NCBI GenBank assembly: GCA_947646735.1
Contig: CANTFK010000838.1
Location: forward strand, 186,001 to 250,000
DNA from: Peronospora farinosa
Taxonomy: Eukaryota; Oomycota; Peronosporomycetes; Peronosporales; Peronosporaceae
Reading direction: 5' to 3'
DNA length: 64,000 bases
Position numbers and translations under genes: made by a program. Every line of letters begins with the position of its first letter. The stretch's first letter is position 1. This document shows, one piece after another, positions 43,140 to 55,000 of this stretch. The notes under the pieces were generated by a model. It was not told where the DNA came from. It saw only the letters and a program-made list of their open reading frames with translations, and did no database searches.

Positions 43140-45551
43140 CTACATGCGTTCATCGTCGTCATGATCCGGCTCGTTGATTTTGTCAATGGCTACCTTGATT
43201 TGGTGGTTATCTTTCGGATGAAAGTGCAGCGCCAACGTGAAGTATTTCATCGCGTGTTCGATATGACCAAGCCTTTTCGCTACTTTGCCCATCATGAAGT
43301 GCACGGAAGACTCACGCGGCGCAAAGTTTTTCACAACGTGGAGCTCGTCCAGAGCTTCCTCGTATCGCTGCAAGGTCATCAGCACGTTAGCACGTTGAAA
43401 CCGAGCTTGAGGATTTAATGGCTGAAGCTCGGTGGCAATGGCAAGTGTAGCCAACGCTTCTTCATATCGGTGCGTAGCATGCAGCACCATGCCTAGAAAA
43501 CAATGCAGCAACGAGCTACGAGGATTAATCTCCAAAGCACGCCTGAAATGGTACTCAGCAAACTCGAACTTCTCTTGCCGATAGTAGATCGTGCCCAGAC
43601 CATACCAGGCGTTATAGTGTCGTGAATCGGTACGAATCGCGTGTCGGTAGCAGTTCACCGCCTTCTCAAAATCCTCATTTGCTACGTATTCGTGACCTGA
43701 GAGCGTGTACGCATACGTGTATGACGGGTCCAGCTGAATTGCCTGGCATGGCGTAGATTACAAGCGAAAAATTGTCAGTACAATCAACAGCACTCGAAAC
43801 AGCTGTAGATTAACTTACCCGCTGGAAGAAAGTCAAAGCTGTGTCGTGTTCTTTTTGCAGGCTGAAACAATTACCGGCAGCACACCATGCCTCGCACGAT
43901 AGTTTATCGAAATCTGTTGCTTGCTGTGCCAGGTACGAAAGCTCCACATCTTTTTTAAGATGCCATAACGTTGTCGAGTATATGTCAAGGCCTTCCATTC
44001 GATGCGGTTCCGCTCTGTGCAAAGCACAAAATACATCTTGTGCTTGCACATAGTCGGCCATTTCGAAATGAGCTCGTCCAATTTGCTGCTGCGCCCAGCC
44101 AGACGCATACTGGGAGGTAGGAAGCCGCTCCAGCATTTCCAAAGCTTCTCGACACATATACATACTTATTTTCTGATAAATAGAGCCAAACGAGCTGAGT
44201 AGACGCAGTAGCTTAAGTCGGCCATCCACTTGATGCGAAGGGGCTTGGTTTTTGGCTACCGGTGTCTTGTCCTGGTGAAAACACCGGGTAGACATTGCAG
44301 AGCCTAATGACAGTTTCGAGGAGTTCTACAACAACAAAAATTAGCGCATTGGACTGTCATGAGCGAAGTGTATTCGTGGTCTGATAACAAAGACAGTAAG
44401 TTACCAGTGGGGTGTCATCGAATCCGGCAGCAGAGAACGACAGTCTCGCGTTAGCCCGAAACTTTTCGTCGCTATCTGCAAGTGGTCGCCGATAACTTTT
44501 CCTCTGTCGTGCCGGAGCTCTAATGTCTTCTCCTATTCGTTGTTTCTTTGTGATCGTCGCTGTGTGCACATTTTCGTCACATTTATTGTTCGCACTTGGC
44601 GTTTTGTAATCCAACGATGTAGATGAGCGAAATGTCACAGCCGCTGCACACTTAGGCGTATCGAGGCGAAAATGCCGAGGCGATTCTGGTTTTGTGAGAC
44701 ATGCATCCGTAGACCAACCTTCAGCGATGTTCCCCTCGCGACAAAACTCCTCTTCATCACCAAATGCTTGTCCTTTACCACCATCTCCATGGTGGAGTTC
44801 GGGTCGATGCTCCGATTCGTTCTCGCGTTCATCTGCCGTTCCGATGCTGTTGAAGGAATTGGCGGCACCAAAAAATCTCGAAGCCTCAAGGTTTGCTCCA
44901 AGGTCACAAAGCTGCTCGTATGCCGACCACAAGAATGGATCCATCTCTAAGCTAGATGCATCGTAAACAATACATCAATAAGATCAACTCAAACCTCCAT
45001 ATAAAAAAGCTTCCGAAAATGCAGCACCTCTTGACGAAACACGCTATCGCCTGCTTCGCTCTGTTTCCACGTCTACAGACCTTCCCCAATAGATACAATC
45101 CAGCAGCTCCACATGGTACATTTTCGATTGAATCTAGGCCATCAGTACCATAGTTTTCTTCCCCTCGCAGCGCGTTCTCAGCCTCGATCAACTGGCCCTG
45201 CTGGAGACAGCAGCAAGCCAGCAAGTAGCGATTCTCCGGCCTCGTTGCACCATTTAAGACCGCTGCAGCTCGAGCTATTTGTCCATTTCGATAGTAACAC
45301 GTGGCCAGCAGCAGTATATTTTTCTCTGTCGTGTGCTGTTCCAAGCAGTAGAAAAAAGTATCATACAGGCATTAGTAATAAAGCATAAAAACAATTGTAC
45401 TACCGCTTCTACAGCAGCCAGAATTCACTACAAAAAGGACACATACATGTGCAATTAATCGCTCTGCTAGAAACGTTGCATTCTCATACATATAAACCTC
45501 CAGAAAGCGCTGCACTTGGCTCGTTAGTACAACTTCCAGGGTCGACGACAT
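43140..45551 (-). CDS. CDC27: Anaphase-promoting complex subunit CDC27/APC3
   Basis: Five minus-strand exons: 45551-45447, 45335-45028, 44951-44405, 44325-43819 and 43742-43140, giving 689 residues. The N-terminus follows CDC27 (FLAERLIAH, then TEKNILLLATCYYRNGQIARA and YLLACCCLQQGQLIEAE). A divergent Ser-rich linker in exon 3 follows DPFLWSAYEQLCDLGA. The C-terminal half is tandem TPRs: FQRAIQLDPSYTYAYTLSGH, CYRHAIRTDSRHYNAWYGLG, TIYYRQEKFEFAEYHFRRAL and RANVLMTLQRYEEALDEL. CDC27 is a core TPR scaffold of the APC/C ubiquitin ligase, binding CDC20/CDH1 and APC10 IR tails in the nucleus. The gene shares a 147-base upstream region with the FoP gene. The exon 2 donor (GTGCTG) is non-optimal but gives the expected reading SLEMDPFLW. 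Confidence 0.92.
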
Positions 45552-45698
45552 CAGATGCTCGGTTTTTATAATAATAATAATACGCGGTAGTCGATATGTT
45601 GCGTTAACGGGAAGTGCAACATCTCACCAATTGCAACTTCTTATCGGAGCAACATAAATAAATGGCCAGTAACAAAAGTAGCAGCAAGAGGAAGTACC
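45552..45698. promoter_or_regulatory. Compact bidirectional promoter region
   Basis: Only 147 bases separate the divergent ATGs of CDC27 (-) and the FoP-domain gene (+). It contains an ATAATAATAATA run near 45569-45581. Confidence 0.45.
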
Positions 45699-46469
45699 AT
45701 GTATCGGCGATCCGGAGCTCCTCGCGTGTCCGTCCGCGGCCAGCGCAAGATTGGACAGCAACAGAGCAAAAAGAATTTGCATAACGTCATTGGTGTGTCG
45801 ACCGTCCCATTGTCCAGTCGCTTTACGCATTTGGCGGATGAAACAGCGCCGCGTGTGGCAAAGAAGCAGCAGCAGCACCAAGTGACGATTGTTAAGACGT
45901 CGCAAAAGAAGAACAAAGTACAGCCGGTGCTTCATATTGGAGGTGGAAAGAAGAAAATGAAGGCAACGGCGTCAACTTTGACTCAGAGCCAGCAGCAGCA
46001 GAAGAAGAAGAAGCTGCAACAGGTCGCTCAGAACAACCGCAGCAAGCGTCAGCAGGTTGTCAGCAAGCACAGAAAAGGACTCTCAGTCCAGGAGTTTAAG
46101 GCTAAGGAAAACCAGCCTAAGAAGAAGAATGCAGTTGCTCAGCAGAATGGAGAAAGAGGCGCGGGTCGTGGAGGTCGAGGTGCTCGTGGAGGTCGAGATG
46201 GTCGTGGAGGTCGAGGTGGTCGTGGAGGTCGTGGTGGTCGTGGAGGTCTTAGTGGACGTGGAGCTGTCAGGGCCAAACCTCCGACCGGAGAAGATCTTGA
46301 CATGGATATGGACAAGTACTGGCACGAAGCTGGTAAGGGTCCTGACCCCAAGGCTGCCCAGTTGGACCGTCAGATGGAGGAGTACTGGGCCACCAAGCCG
46401 ACGCAAGACAACGATGTTGCTACCAAGACGGAAGCCGCACCAGTCGCTGACACCACTATGGAGTCTTGA
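45699..46469 (+). CDS. FoP-duplication domain protein, ALYREF/CHTOP-like mRNA export adaptor
   Basis: A 256-residue single-exon, very basic protein. The N-terminal half is Lys/Gln-rich (poly-Gln/Lys near residue 95-105). Residues about 150-190 are an RGG box built from tandem GGRGGRGGR units encoded by a GGTCGTGGAGGTCGA repeat at 46150-46260, typical PRMT1 methylation and RNA-binding sequence. The C-terminus has two copies of the UAP56-binding-like FoP motif: LDMDMDKYWHEAG and LDRQMEEYWATK. Family members couple the TREX complex to mRNA export in the nucleus. There is no RRM, so it is closer to CHTOP/FoP than to ALYREF. Confidence 0.82.
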   Translation: MYRRSGAPRVSVRGQRKIGQQQSKKNLHNVIGVSTVPLSSRFTHLADETAPRVAKKQQQHQVTIVKTSQKKNKVQPVLHIGGGKKKMKATASTLTQSQQQQKKKKLQQVAQNNRSKRQQVVSKHRKGLSVQEFKAKENQPKKKNAVAQQNGERGAGRGGRGARGGRDGRGGRGGRGGRGGRGGLSGRGAVRAKPPTGEDLDMDMDKYWHEAGKGPDPKAAQLDRQMEEYWATKPTQDNDVATKTEAAPVADTTMES

Positions 46470-47641
46470 ATAGCTGACGAGTTGTAGTCATTGGGTGCGA
46501 AGACGTGGATATGTAGTAGACCAATGACATGGATACGAAGAGCAAGTGTATGCCGCATGTGAGCGATGAGCAGCTCACATATCTTTGCGAGAGAGAGAGA
46601 AAGAGTGAAGGCAGCAACGAGACGACTCAATACCAAACTGAAAGAAAAGAATGATCGCGTGTTTCCTGAGGTGTTAATGTTTATCTTATCTGGATGGTGG
46701 ATGGACGAAAGCGTTAGAACAATCACGCAGAAGAAGCAGGAACAAATACTGTTTAAGTAGCAGTCGAATGGCTGGCACTGCAGCTCTGCGAGCCATGATG
46801 CGAGTCCGCAGCGAGAGGTCGCGCGTGACGGAGCTCTATTCGTACAAAGCCTTATCGTAAGAAACGTGGCTGAGCTATACTTTTCAAGTGTTCCATTCCA
46901 CAGCAGTCATCAAGAAAACCGTCGTAATGCAAGCCAACTGTCGATACGACTACATGTGCGAAGACAAACCGTGATGCAAAAAAACACGGATGGGTAAGCC
47001 GCACGATCGACCGACTGCTCAAAAAGCAGCACGACATTCGTGCCTGCAAGTTGAAATGACATTTGTCGAACGATAGCGCGCTCCCGTGACGTAACGCATA
47101 GGTGTCGAGGCGAGATTCCAACATAACCGATGTCTGTTCCGTTGCTGTGCTGTCCACATCCCATTCCAATGCGTTAATCGACCGCTTCAAGAACCAAGTT
47201 ACTGCATTCATCCATGTCGTACTTCTTGTAAAAGCGCTCGAGTGCTATATCGACCGTCGAGCGGAAACTGTCCTTTTTCAGGTTAGGTTGGATCACGGCT
47301 TGCAACCGTAGCAAGGCACACCTGCTGCCCTTCTTCCGCAACTTTTATTTCAGATTCAGCAGCGACTGGGTATCTCCTATCCTCAGACATCAGCATTATT
47401 ACTATAGCAATGTTAGTTGGTTTAAGACCGATTGCAACATCTCGTTGCTCACTTGATCATCTGCGCATCCGAGGATGATGACATAATGGACGCATCGCTC
47501 ATGGCTCTCGAGGTAAGTACGTTCATGTAGAGTCATGATTGTGGGTCTCATTAGAGATTTTCGACCAATACTGGATAGGGTGTTAGCTGTTCAATCGTCC
47601 GTTTGGTTCATTGGTACTGCTGCTTTTGACTCTCAATTGCC
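46470..47641. other. Unresolved interval; possible small multi-exon gene and initiator-like site
   Basis: About 1.2 kb without a gene I can name. On the minus strand, a frame from about 47385 (MLMSEDRRYPVAAESEIKV) could splice near a GTGTGC donor to DSFRSTVDIALERFYKKYD and then, across GTAACT...CACAG, to TEQTSVMLESRLDTYALRH. This would be a small acidic protein, but I recognise no family and the later exons are unclear. On the plus strand, an ATG at 46770 opens a short basic frame with a good GTAAGA donor. Either or neither may be real. At 47546-47561, TCTCATTAGAGATTTT resembles the oomycete initiator consensus 80 bases before the MORN gene start. Confidence 0.3.
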
Positions 47642-49030
47642 ATGGGGAACCGCGGGCGACGTCGGGGTAAAACTCATGCTGTAAATCGGACTGATCTAAC
47701 AGCAGCTGAACGCATGAAGAAACAAAAATCGATGTCCCAGTTGGAATCGGATGATTCCCCTAGCCTGCAGGCTTGCAGCCAGCCGGAAGTTCTCTCAATC
47801 CGTTGGAAAAAGCCGCGAGGAGCTGTTGTGATTCAGTACGCAGATGGTAGTCGCTATGAAGGCGGTGTAGATGACGAGGAGAGACGACATGGAACCGGTG
47901 TCCATATACTGAGATCAGGGCATGTTTCTGAAGGTGACTGGGTGCACGGATACTTTGAAGGGTGCGAACGTTGTGGAATTTTGACTTTGTGATGAGTAAA
48001 TAAATGGGTTCTGGACCTTGTCCGGTAGGTTTGGCATGCAGACGTTTGCAAGGACAGGGGACTGCCACGAAGGCATGTACCGTAGAAACTACCGCCATGG
48101 CACAGGGACGTACTTGTGGGCAAATGGGGACAAATACGTGGGTAATTGGCGAGCTGGAAAGGTATTATATGCAATTGATGGTTGCTGTCAGTGTTGACAT
48201 ACATATTAAGGAGAGGCGGACTCTGAACTGCTTGCAGATGCACGGAATTGGCACGTTCTTTTGGAAAAATGGCGACTTTTATGATGGTAAGAAGCAAATA
48301 CTACACAGTCTTTTGGGTAAAAATGAAAGGTGTTTACGATGCTGCACGTCTAGGTGAATGGAAAAAGGGAATGATGCATGGCAAAGGAAAGAAGATATTT
48401 TCGTCCGGGGAAATGATCGATGGGGCATGGAAGCAAAATCAAGTGAGCGGGTGGGGAATCAAGGTGTTTAGCTACGGAGACAAGTACGAAGGCTTTTTTG
48501 TCAAAGGTGAACGTGAGGGGTTTGGTAAGTACGAATGGGTGGGTGGAGACTCGCACGAAGGTACATGGCATCAGGGCAGGATGCATGGCAAAGGTGTGTA
48601 CGTGTCGGCAGGTGGATCTCTGCACGGTTCGTGGCTTCACGACGAACTTAGTGGCCAAGGCGTCCACTACTTCCAGTGTGGCAGTGTTTATACTGGGGAG
48701 TATAAAGCTGGTGAGCGAAGTGGTGTTGGTACACTGACATTCGCCTCAGGAGAAGTCTATGAAGGTGAATGGCACAAGGATGAGATCCACGGTTACGGAT
48801 CGTGGTCGTCACCTGACGGAAGGAAGTTCATTGGAACGTGGAATCATGGTTTTCCGTCTGGCCGTGGCATTTTCTGCCATGAGCATGATGAAGACGAAAG
48901 AGCAGAGGACGAAGGAGGCGGACATTTCGCTGAAACGAGATCTGTGTTTGAGGTAGGAGAGTTCATACATGGAAGACTTACCACCAGTGGTAAACATATT
49001 TTCATCGGGCGACTCACAGCTCCATCGTAG
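47642..49030 (+). CDS. MORN-repeat protein
   Basis: Four exons fit: 47642-47961, 48029-48161, 48238-48286 and 48354-49030, giving 392 residues with consistent phases and introns of 67-76 bases. A basic N-terminus (about 1-60) precedes around a dozen MORN repeats of the form Y-x-G-x-W-x-x-G-x-x-x-G-x-G, for example YADGSRYEGGVDDEERRHG, LWANGDKYVGNWRAGKMHG, FFWKNGDFYDGEWKKGMMHG and FASGEVYEGEWHKDEIHG. The C-terminus after about 345 is acidic and lacks repeats. MORN proteins bind membranes or other proteins and are common in cilium and cytoskeleton structures. No kinase or other catalytic domain is attached. Confidence 0.88.
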
Positions 49031-49402
49031 GAACAAGTGAAGATAATGCAACTAGCTGTTGTGAAGCTACTTAACGAACAAACCAATACCAACAACGGTG
49101 TTTTCGTTTTCGCAAAGCCTGCCTGCTGCATTGAATAATAGACATATCAAGGAGAAGACCGAGTTCACGCTAACGAAAATTCTTCTAACTTTCCACACAA
49201 CGGCTGGCTACCTGCAGAAGGCGTACACACAGCAGACAGACACCAGTCGCGCAGAGGCCCTATCAGGTGGATCTTCGGTGGGAGGAAAAGGAGAAAAAGA
49301 GATAGCCAAACCAGTCCTCGAGAAGCCCTCTTGTGCAAGATCTCACTCATCATGTCGCTGGCGCTCAAGGGCGCGCGATTCCGGTTGGTCGGAGGCAAAT
49401 CC

Positions 49403-50325
49403 TTAGCCGAGGCTGGGGAAAGCGCTCATGTCCGTCACGTTCGGAGCGTTGGCACCACGGCCGCTACGGCCACCAGTGCGACCATTGCCACGAGTGCTAC
49501 GGCCACCACGGCCACCGCGTCCGCCACGCGACGACTCCATGTCACGCGTAAAACGTTCCGGCTTTTCCAAGCGGAAGCCCACATCGGTGATGAGCTGTTT
49601 CTTGCGGCCAGATGTCTTCTTGCTGTACACCTTCTCGTACTGCGAGTCGATAAAGTCAGGGGTCTTTCCCTCCTTGGTGATCTGCACCGCGCTGGAGAAT
49701 TGGTTGGTCACCTGACGAACCTCGACCTCAGCAAACAGATCGCCCGATCGTGACTCTTTCTGCTTGGCAAGGTATTCATCAAGAGTGAGCTGCACCTCCT
49801 CTTCTTCTTCTCCTCTTCCTCCTCAGGGACAGCATCCTCGGCACCAGCCTCCTCATCCGACACGGGCTTGGCGCCCTCCTGAACGGCGGCCTCGGCCATC
49901 TGCTCGTTCGGGTCAGCCTTGTTGCCCCAGTTGTGGGCACCACCGCCCTGCTTGATTGCCTCCTTGCCACGGCCCGTGCCGCTGTGACGCTCTTGGTCAC
50001 GGTCACGACGAAAACCACGGCTGCCACGACCCTGGCCGTCACGTCCACTACGATCACCACGTTCACGAGGACCGCGACCGCCCTCACGTGGGCCACGACC
50101 GCCCTCACGCGGGCCACGACCGCCCTCACGCGGGCCACGCTGGTCCTTCTTGTCACCAGTAAAGCTCATTTTGTTGCCAGACTTCTTGTTGCCAGCAGCA
50201 GGCTTGTTCAGTGTCACAGGGGTCGAGGTGGGCAGCGTTGCCTTCTTGTTCACGCGAGGCGCGTCCTCTTCATCCGAGTCGAGGGCGGCGAAAATGTTCT
50301 GGTATTTGCTGGCCTGTTCACGCAT
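49403..50325 (-). CDS. HABP4/SERBP1-like RNA-binding protein with apparent frameshift
   Basis: Read from the ATG at 50325: ASKYQNIFAALDSDEED opens as in SERBP1/Stm1 relatives, then tandem GGRGPREGGRGPRE repeats (about 50070-50150), then the HABP4_PAI-RBP1 core RHSGTGRGKEAIKQGGGAHNWG. The second half (49403-49795) continues in another frame with VQLTLDEYLAKQKESRSGD and ends with an RGG box and NVTDMSAFPSLG. The frame changes inside a GAG/GAA run at about 49795-49815 without splice signals. Either an indel in a simple repeat (real or assembly error) broke the gene, or the consensus is wrong there. Family members bind ribosomes and mRNA and clamp inactive ribosomes. The function is likely the same if the frame is really intact. 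Confidence 0.8.
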
Positions 50326-52064
50326 TGGGCACGTAATTAATTGGTCAATTGTCTGTGCTCTACAACAATTACACGTGCTCAAGGACACGTGATGCCCAAG
50401 GGAAGAGGGAGAAAGTTTGTCTTGCAAGTGTTCACATGCGACCAAATCACGGCTTTGACCGGTAAAATTGTCCACTTTTTTTCCCCTGTATTCCTGTGAC
50501 ATTCCCCCCCCCCCCTCTTCTCTTTAGATCGTAGTGTACAATCTGAAGCTATTGTATCCGGTGTCAAAAGTTAATAAGAAACGTACCATGGCTACCGGAC
50601 GAGACGAGAGTAAGATGCTACTGATCTGGGCTGCTCAAAGGCCGAATGATGGAGCAGCTCATTGGTGGCCACAGAAAAAGCCGCCTCAGCTACATCACCA
50701 CTTTGGTTCAGGACCGGTTCGTGTGTTGTGAGAACCGGACCGCGGTTGAAATAAGGGGTTACGAAAGAGGGTTACGTTTTGCAAGCGGGGTGTTTTGTGG
50801 CTAAGTATACAAATGCGATACTTGCTGTGAAAAGAAATCTATCGCTTTATTTTTCGGCTCTATATATCTTACCAAAGGTCTACTATATCTTACCAAGTCC
50901 ACCTTGAAGCGCTCAAATTTTCAATAAATCAAGACCCTGATTTTCCGGTCACCTCTTTGCAGTGTCGCAGTGCGAGTCAAACGTGTTCAGCATTCGTCTG
51001 CGCTCTGGTACGCTAAGAATTCTTTTCCATACCATGTATTTTTGTGAGCCTTTCCAACGAGTCGTGGCATCAGGACATTTATGTTTCCACTCGTTGCCGC
51101 CTCGAAAAAATGTCGAAATAGTCAGCAGTGGATCGGAGCTCTTCGCCCAGAGGTTCAGTAAAAGCGAACAACTCTTTCGACAGAATTGTCTCGGCAAAGT
51201 CCAGAGGCAAAAAGAGAGCAGCAACACATATAGATGATTAGGCACCGAAACCTTGCATGCTGATAGTTCACATCTCTCTCGCATTCAACTGTAGTATACT
51301 TGCTTGAATACTGTACACACACCCCGACACAAAAGTTCTGATACATCCATCGCAAGAGGCTCCGAGGCGATTGTGGGATTCACTGTCGGTGTAACTTTTG
51401 ACGAGGACGCGAGGGTTTCTATGGCCACAGGCCCCCATCCTCATTAACTACTAAAGGTCGTGATGAGTCATTGACCCTGCAGCCGCTACCAAGCAACTGC
51501 TTCCATGCAGCAAATGCCACCAGCAGCTTTGTGTCTATCCCACACAAAACACTTTACCAATATTTTATCTCTAGTCAAGGAAATGCTTCATTCAATTGCA
51601 TTCCGTATGTCGTCTCTTTCGCTATGTTGCCCTGCTACGCTCTGTTACGAACCGACGACAAGAGCGTAAAGCCAGGCGACTCCTACAGTATGAATCGGCA
51701 CAAAAGACACTATTCTAAAACTCAATGTTTTCGCAGGTAAATAAGAGATAAAAGGCTTTATGTACTATCTTACTTGATCTATCTATATCAATTCTAATAG
51801 GTTATTTCAAATAGCTCAACGTACTGTACTGAAAAACAAAAACAAAAAACAGCTGGACCCGTCGCACCTCTTCGCTACCTCCACCCCAATCCCTCCTCAC
51901 TTTACTATTTGTCGAAGACCAACACACTCCCATTGATTCCATTCATTAGTTTTTCTTTAAATTAAAGTAACAACTGTATTTTAGAGTCTAGAGTACGTTT
52001 CTCGACTTGACTGACTGACTGACGATCCAGCTCTTCTTCTTCTTCTTTCTCTTGAACCGATCAG
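50326..52064. other. Intergenic region between HABP4-like and RasGAP genes
   Basis: About 1.7 kb with no supported gene. A poly-C run lies at about 50505-50516. A 47-codon frame from an ATG at 50588 and frames at 50949-51284 (-) and 51471-51740 (+) show no family. Two adjacent minus frames near 51060-51230 are both open and could be one decayed coding sequence. Directly before the RasGAP ATG is a CTTCTTCTTCTTCTTTCTC pyrimidine tract (about 52031-52050), common in oomycete 5' UTRs. Confidence 0.35.
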
Positions 52065-55000
52065 ATGGAAACAAAGACAGAAGAAGAACTAGTAGTCGTA
52101 CGACCTGAATTGATTCAATGTCCAGAGCTTTTGTTTACGGGAGTGGAGCTTGAAAAACGCACGCCATTGAGTCTATTACATATGAAAGGGAGACGTTTTG
52201 AGTCGCCATGGGAGCCCTTTTTCGTTGGAATTTATGCCCATTCGCTCTTTTATTTTACGAATCTTGGTGACTGGCCTTGTGGTGTCGTCCCTCTCTTTGA
52301 TGCTACTGTGAAAACAGTAGATCGTATCTATCGACATGGAGATATTGCTACTGGAGGTGACGATTGCGGTCCGTGCTGGAAACTCACGTCTTCCAGTGGT
52401 CGAGTGCTGCTATTCCGTGCATCGTCACATGATGCGCGCGTAGAGTGGATTGAACAGGTGCGTCAAGCTTCGATACATGCTGGGGGGTTCAGGAGGAGCA
52501 GTATGGATGGGAAGGCAGCGCTCGCTTTGGCGAGAAGATTGTCAAGGACGACGAGCTCGGCATCGTCGGTGTCGACTTCATTGCAGTCGCCAAGACAGTT
52601 GGAACAAACAGAAATGCTGCGAGATGCTCTGCGGACGGTGGAGAAACAGAGACACGAGATTGAGGAGCTGCAGAAGCTTTTACACAAGTGTAGAGAAAAT
52701 GGGATGCAGATGGAAGAAGGAACGCAAGAAATTCAAGAGCACACAGGAAGTGAAGAGGGAACAGAGATTCGAGAAATGAGAGGTAATGGTGACATGGAGC
52801 GAGGTGTCATGAAGGAAGAGGGCGGAGAGGATCGAAGTGAAATGAGCAACGTTGATGAAGAAATTGATATTTTTGCGATACTGGATGGTACTTCCATCGA
52901 AATATGCAAGGATTCTCGAGCTTCCGCGATTTCTGATGTCCTTTCAGAAGATGACGATACATTACTAACTGAAGACGAAGATAACGTGGAAGAGGAGGAT
53001 GACAACGAGGACGTACAGGATACTGGGCAAGGCGATGGAAGGAACAACATTCTGAGCTTGAGCTTAGTAAATGAGTTGACGGAAGCTTGTGTAAGTCATG
53101 AAGACGGTCAGGCTGGTGAAATCAACCCAGATGAAGAAGGAATGTGTGAAACTCAGTCGCTTTCGCCTCGTAAGAAGACGGCTATGTTAGCCCTAAAATC
53201 TCCCGAGCAAGAGACTACCTCCATAATGGTAGCTTCGAGACAGAAGCCTGAACGCTTAAACTCGAATGCGTCCTCATTGAGTGCCGCATTGATAGATTGC
53301 CATAATGCAGCGGAAAATAAATCAATCCAGCAGCAAGTAGCGGAGTTGGTCGAAATGGCGCGCAATTTGAACAAAGATGACGCTACCGACTCATCTTCGG
53401 CACATGGAAGTAGTGAGGACGGCTCGCTGACCCCCAGTCGTAAAGGATTGCAGAGTGGTGCAGGTATTTTTGATTCGAGTGCTGGTGCTGGAAATGACTT
53501 TTTGCAGCTGCAAGCTATGGAGCTTGCCGAGATTGCCCGCAATTTGCAGTCTTCGTTCCGGGCTGATCCCATGCCATCGAAGGTAACATATGTACTTCAG
53601 TTACACAGGTGGCATTTTGCACTAATGACTTGTATTACGAATGTCAATTGAATCAGGTTCCTTTGAAACCAACCTTAAGCTCGTCATCGCTTGTCGGATC
53701 TCAATCTTCTTTTTCTGGTACGAGCGTCTATGAATGCACATATCAAGTCGTTGAATTAGTTTGATTAACATGGTATTATGCTTTTGTTGAATATGCAGAC
53801 GTGACAGACTTTGGCCTGAATCAAATCAACTCGAACGGCAGCAATGGCAGCATTTTCTCCATCACGCAGGACGATCTGTACTTTGATGAGGACGAAAATG
53901 GCGAGATCGAGCGTCTGTCCGAGTTTGATGCGGTATGTCATCCGAAGAATTGGTTTTGTTTTGCTCATGCTATTACTAATTGAATGCTTCAACCCGACAG
54001 TCGGACAATCAGTTTTTGGAAGCGAGTGGGTTCCTTGACTCTATCCATCAGGTCATGAAGGACTTTATTGTATCGACCCAGCCAGATCCGTCTCGTCAAC
54101 CGGATCTGTTAGTCATTGACGACGAAAGTACTGCTGAAACTCGACAAGAAACTGATGCGAGTTCATCAAAGGTTGTCGATAGTTTTAAGGAAGCTTACAG
54201 ACAGCGTCCATTTCGAACGGATTCGCCTGCTGCTGAGTCATCAAATGTAACAAGTCCAAGGATGCCTGCTATCTTTTCTCATACTAGATCGGCACAGGAC
54301 ATCTTTAATGGAGACATCGATGCTTTGTCGCAATCACCGAAGGATCTTCCATCACTGGTCGTCGAGGACACAATGTCGGTTGTGGCTTCCATTCTGCAGA
54401 GCGCGGGGCGAGAAGATAAAATGCTTTTGCTGTCTCCATTCCTCCGCGTTTTTGGAAGTCGCAACCACCTCAGCCACCTTATCCGCTGGGCAATCGAGAT
54501 TGAAGTTGCTTCTGTCATCAACGTGGCAACGCTTTTCCGCTCGGACGATTATGCGAGCCGGTTAGTTTCGACATACAGCAAAGCAATTGGATCAAAATTC
54601 ATCCGTGTAGCTCTTTCGGAGCCCATCCGTCAAATATGTAAGTTGAAGATTGCCGACATGGAGCTGAACCCGCACAAGGAAGAGTCGCTAAAGGATGAGG
54701 CACAAGCCGATTCGAACGCCGCTAACTTGATGCGGACATGCCAAAACATTATTGATTCGATCATGACGAACGCCAACTATGTAAGTGTCTGACTCTTACA
54801 CTGTGATATTATGACAGCGTAACGAAACTGACGTCCTCCTTGATGCTTGTAGATTCCGTCGTCGTACTTTCACATTTGCTCCCATTTGAACTCGAAGGTT
54901 ATCAGTCGTTTTGATGGCTCAAAGGAGGGTGTTGAGGCAAAGGACGCATCTACATTGACTCGGGTACGTGCCTGATCTACAGAAGATGATTGAAATAGCA

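Noticed and set aside
46057..46473. 138-codon plus frame and 107-codon minus frame of Val/Glu or Thr/Ser repeats
   Set aside because: Shadows of the RGG-coding repeat in the FoP-domain gene.
49331..49753. Ala/Thr-rich plus-strand frame
   Set aside because: Antisense to the RGG-rich end of the HABP4-like gene.
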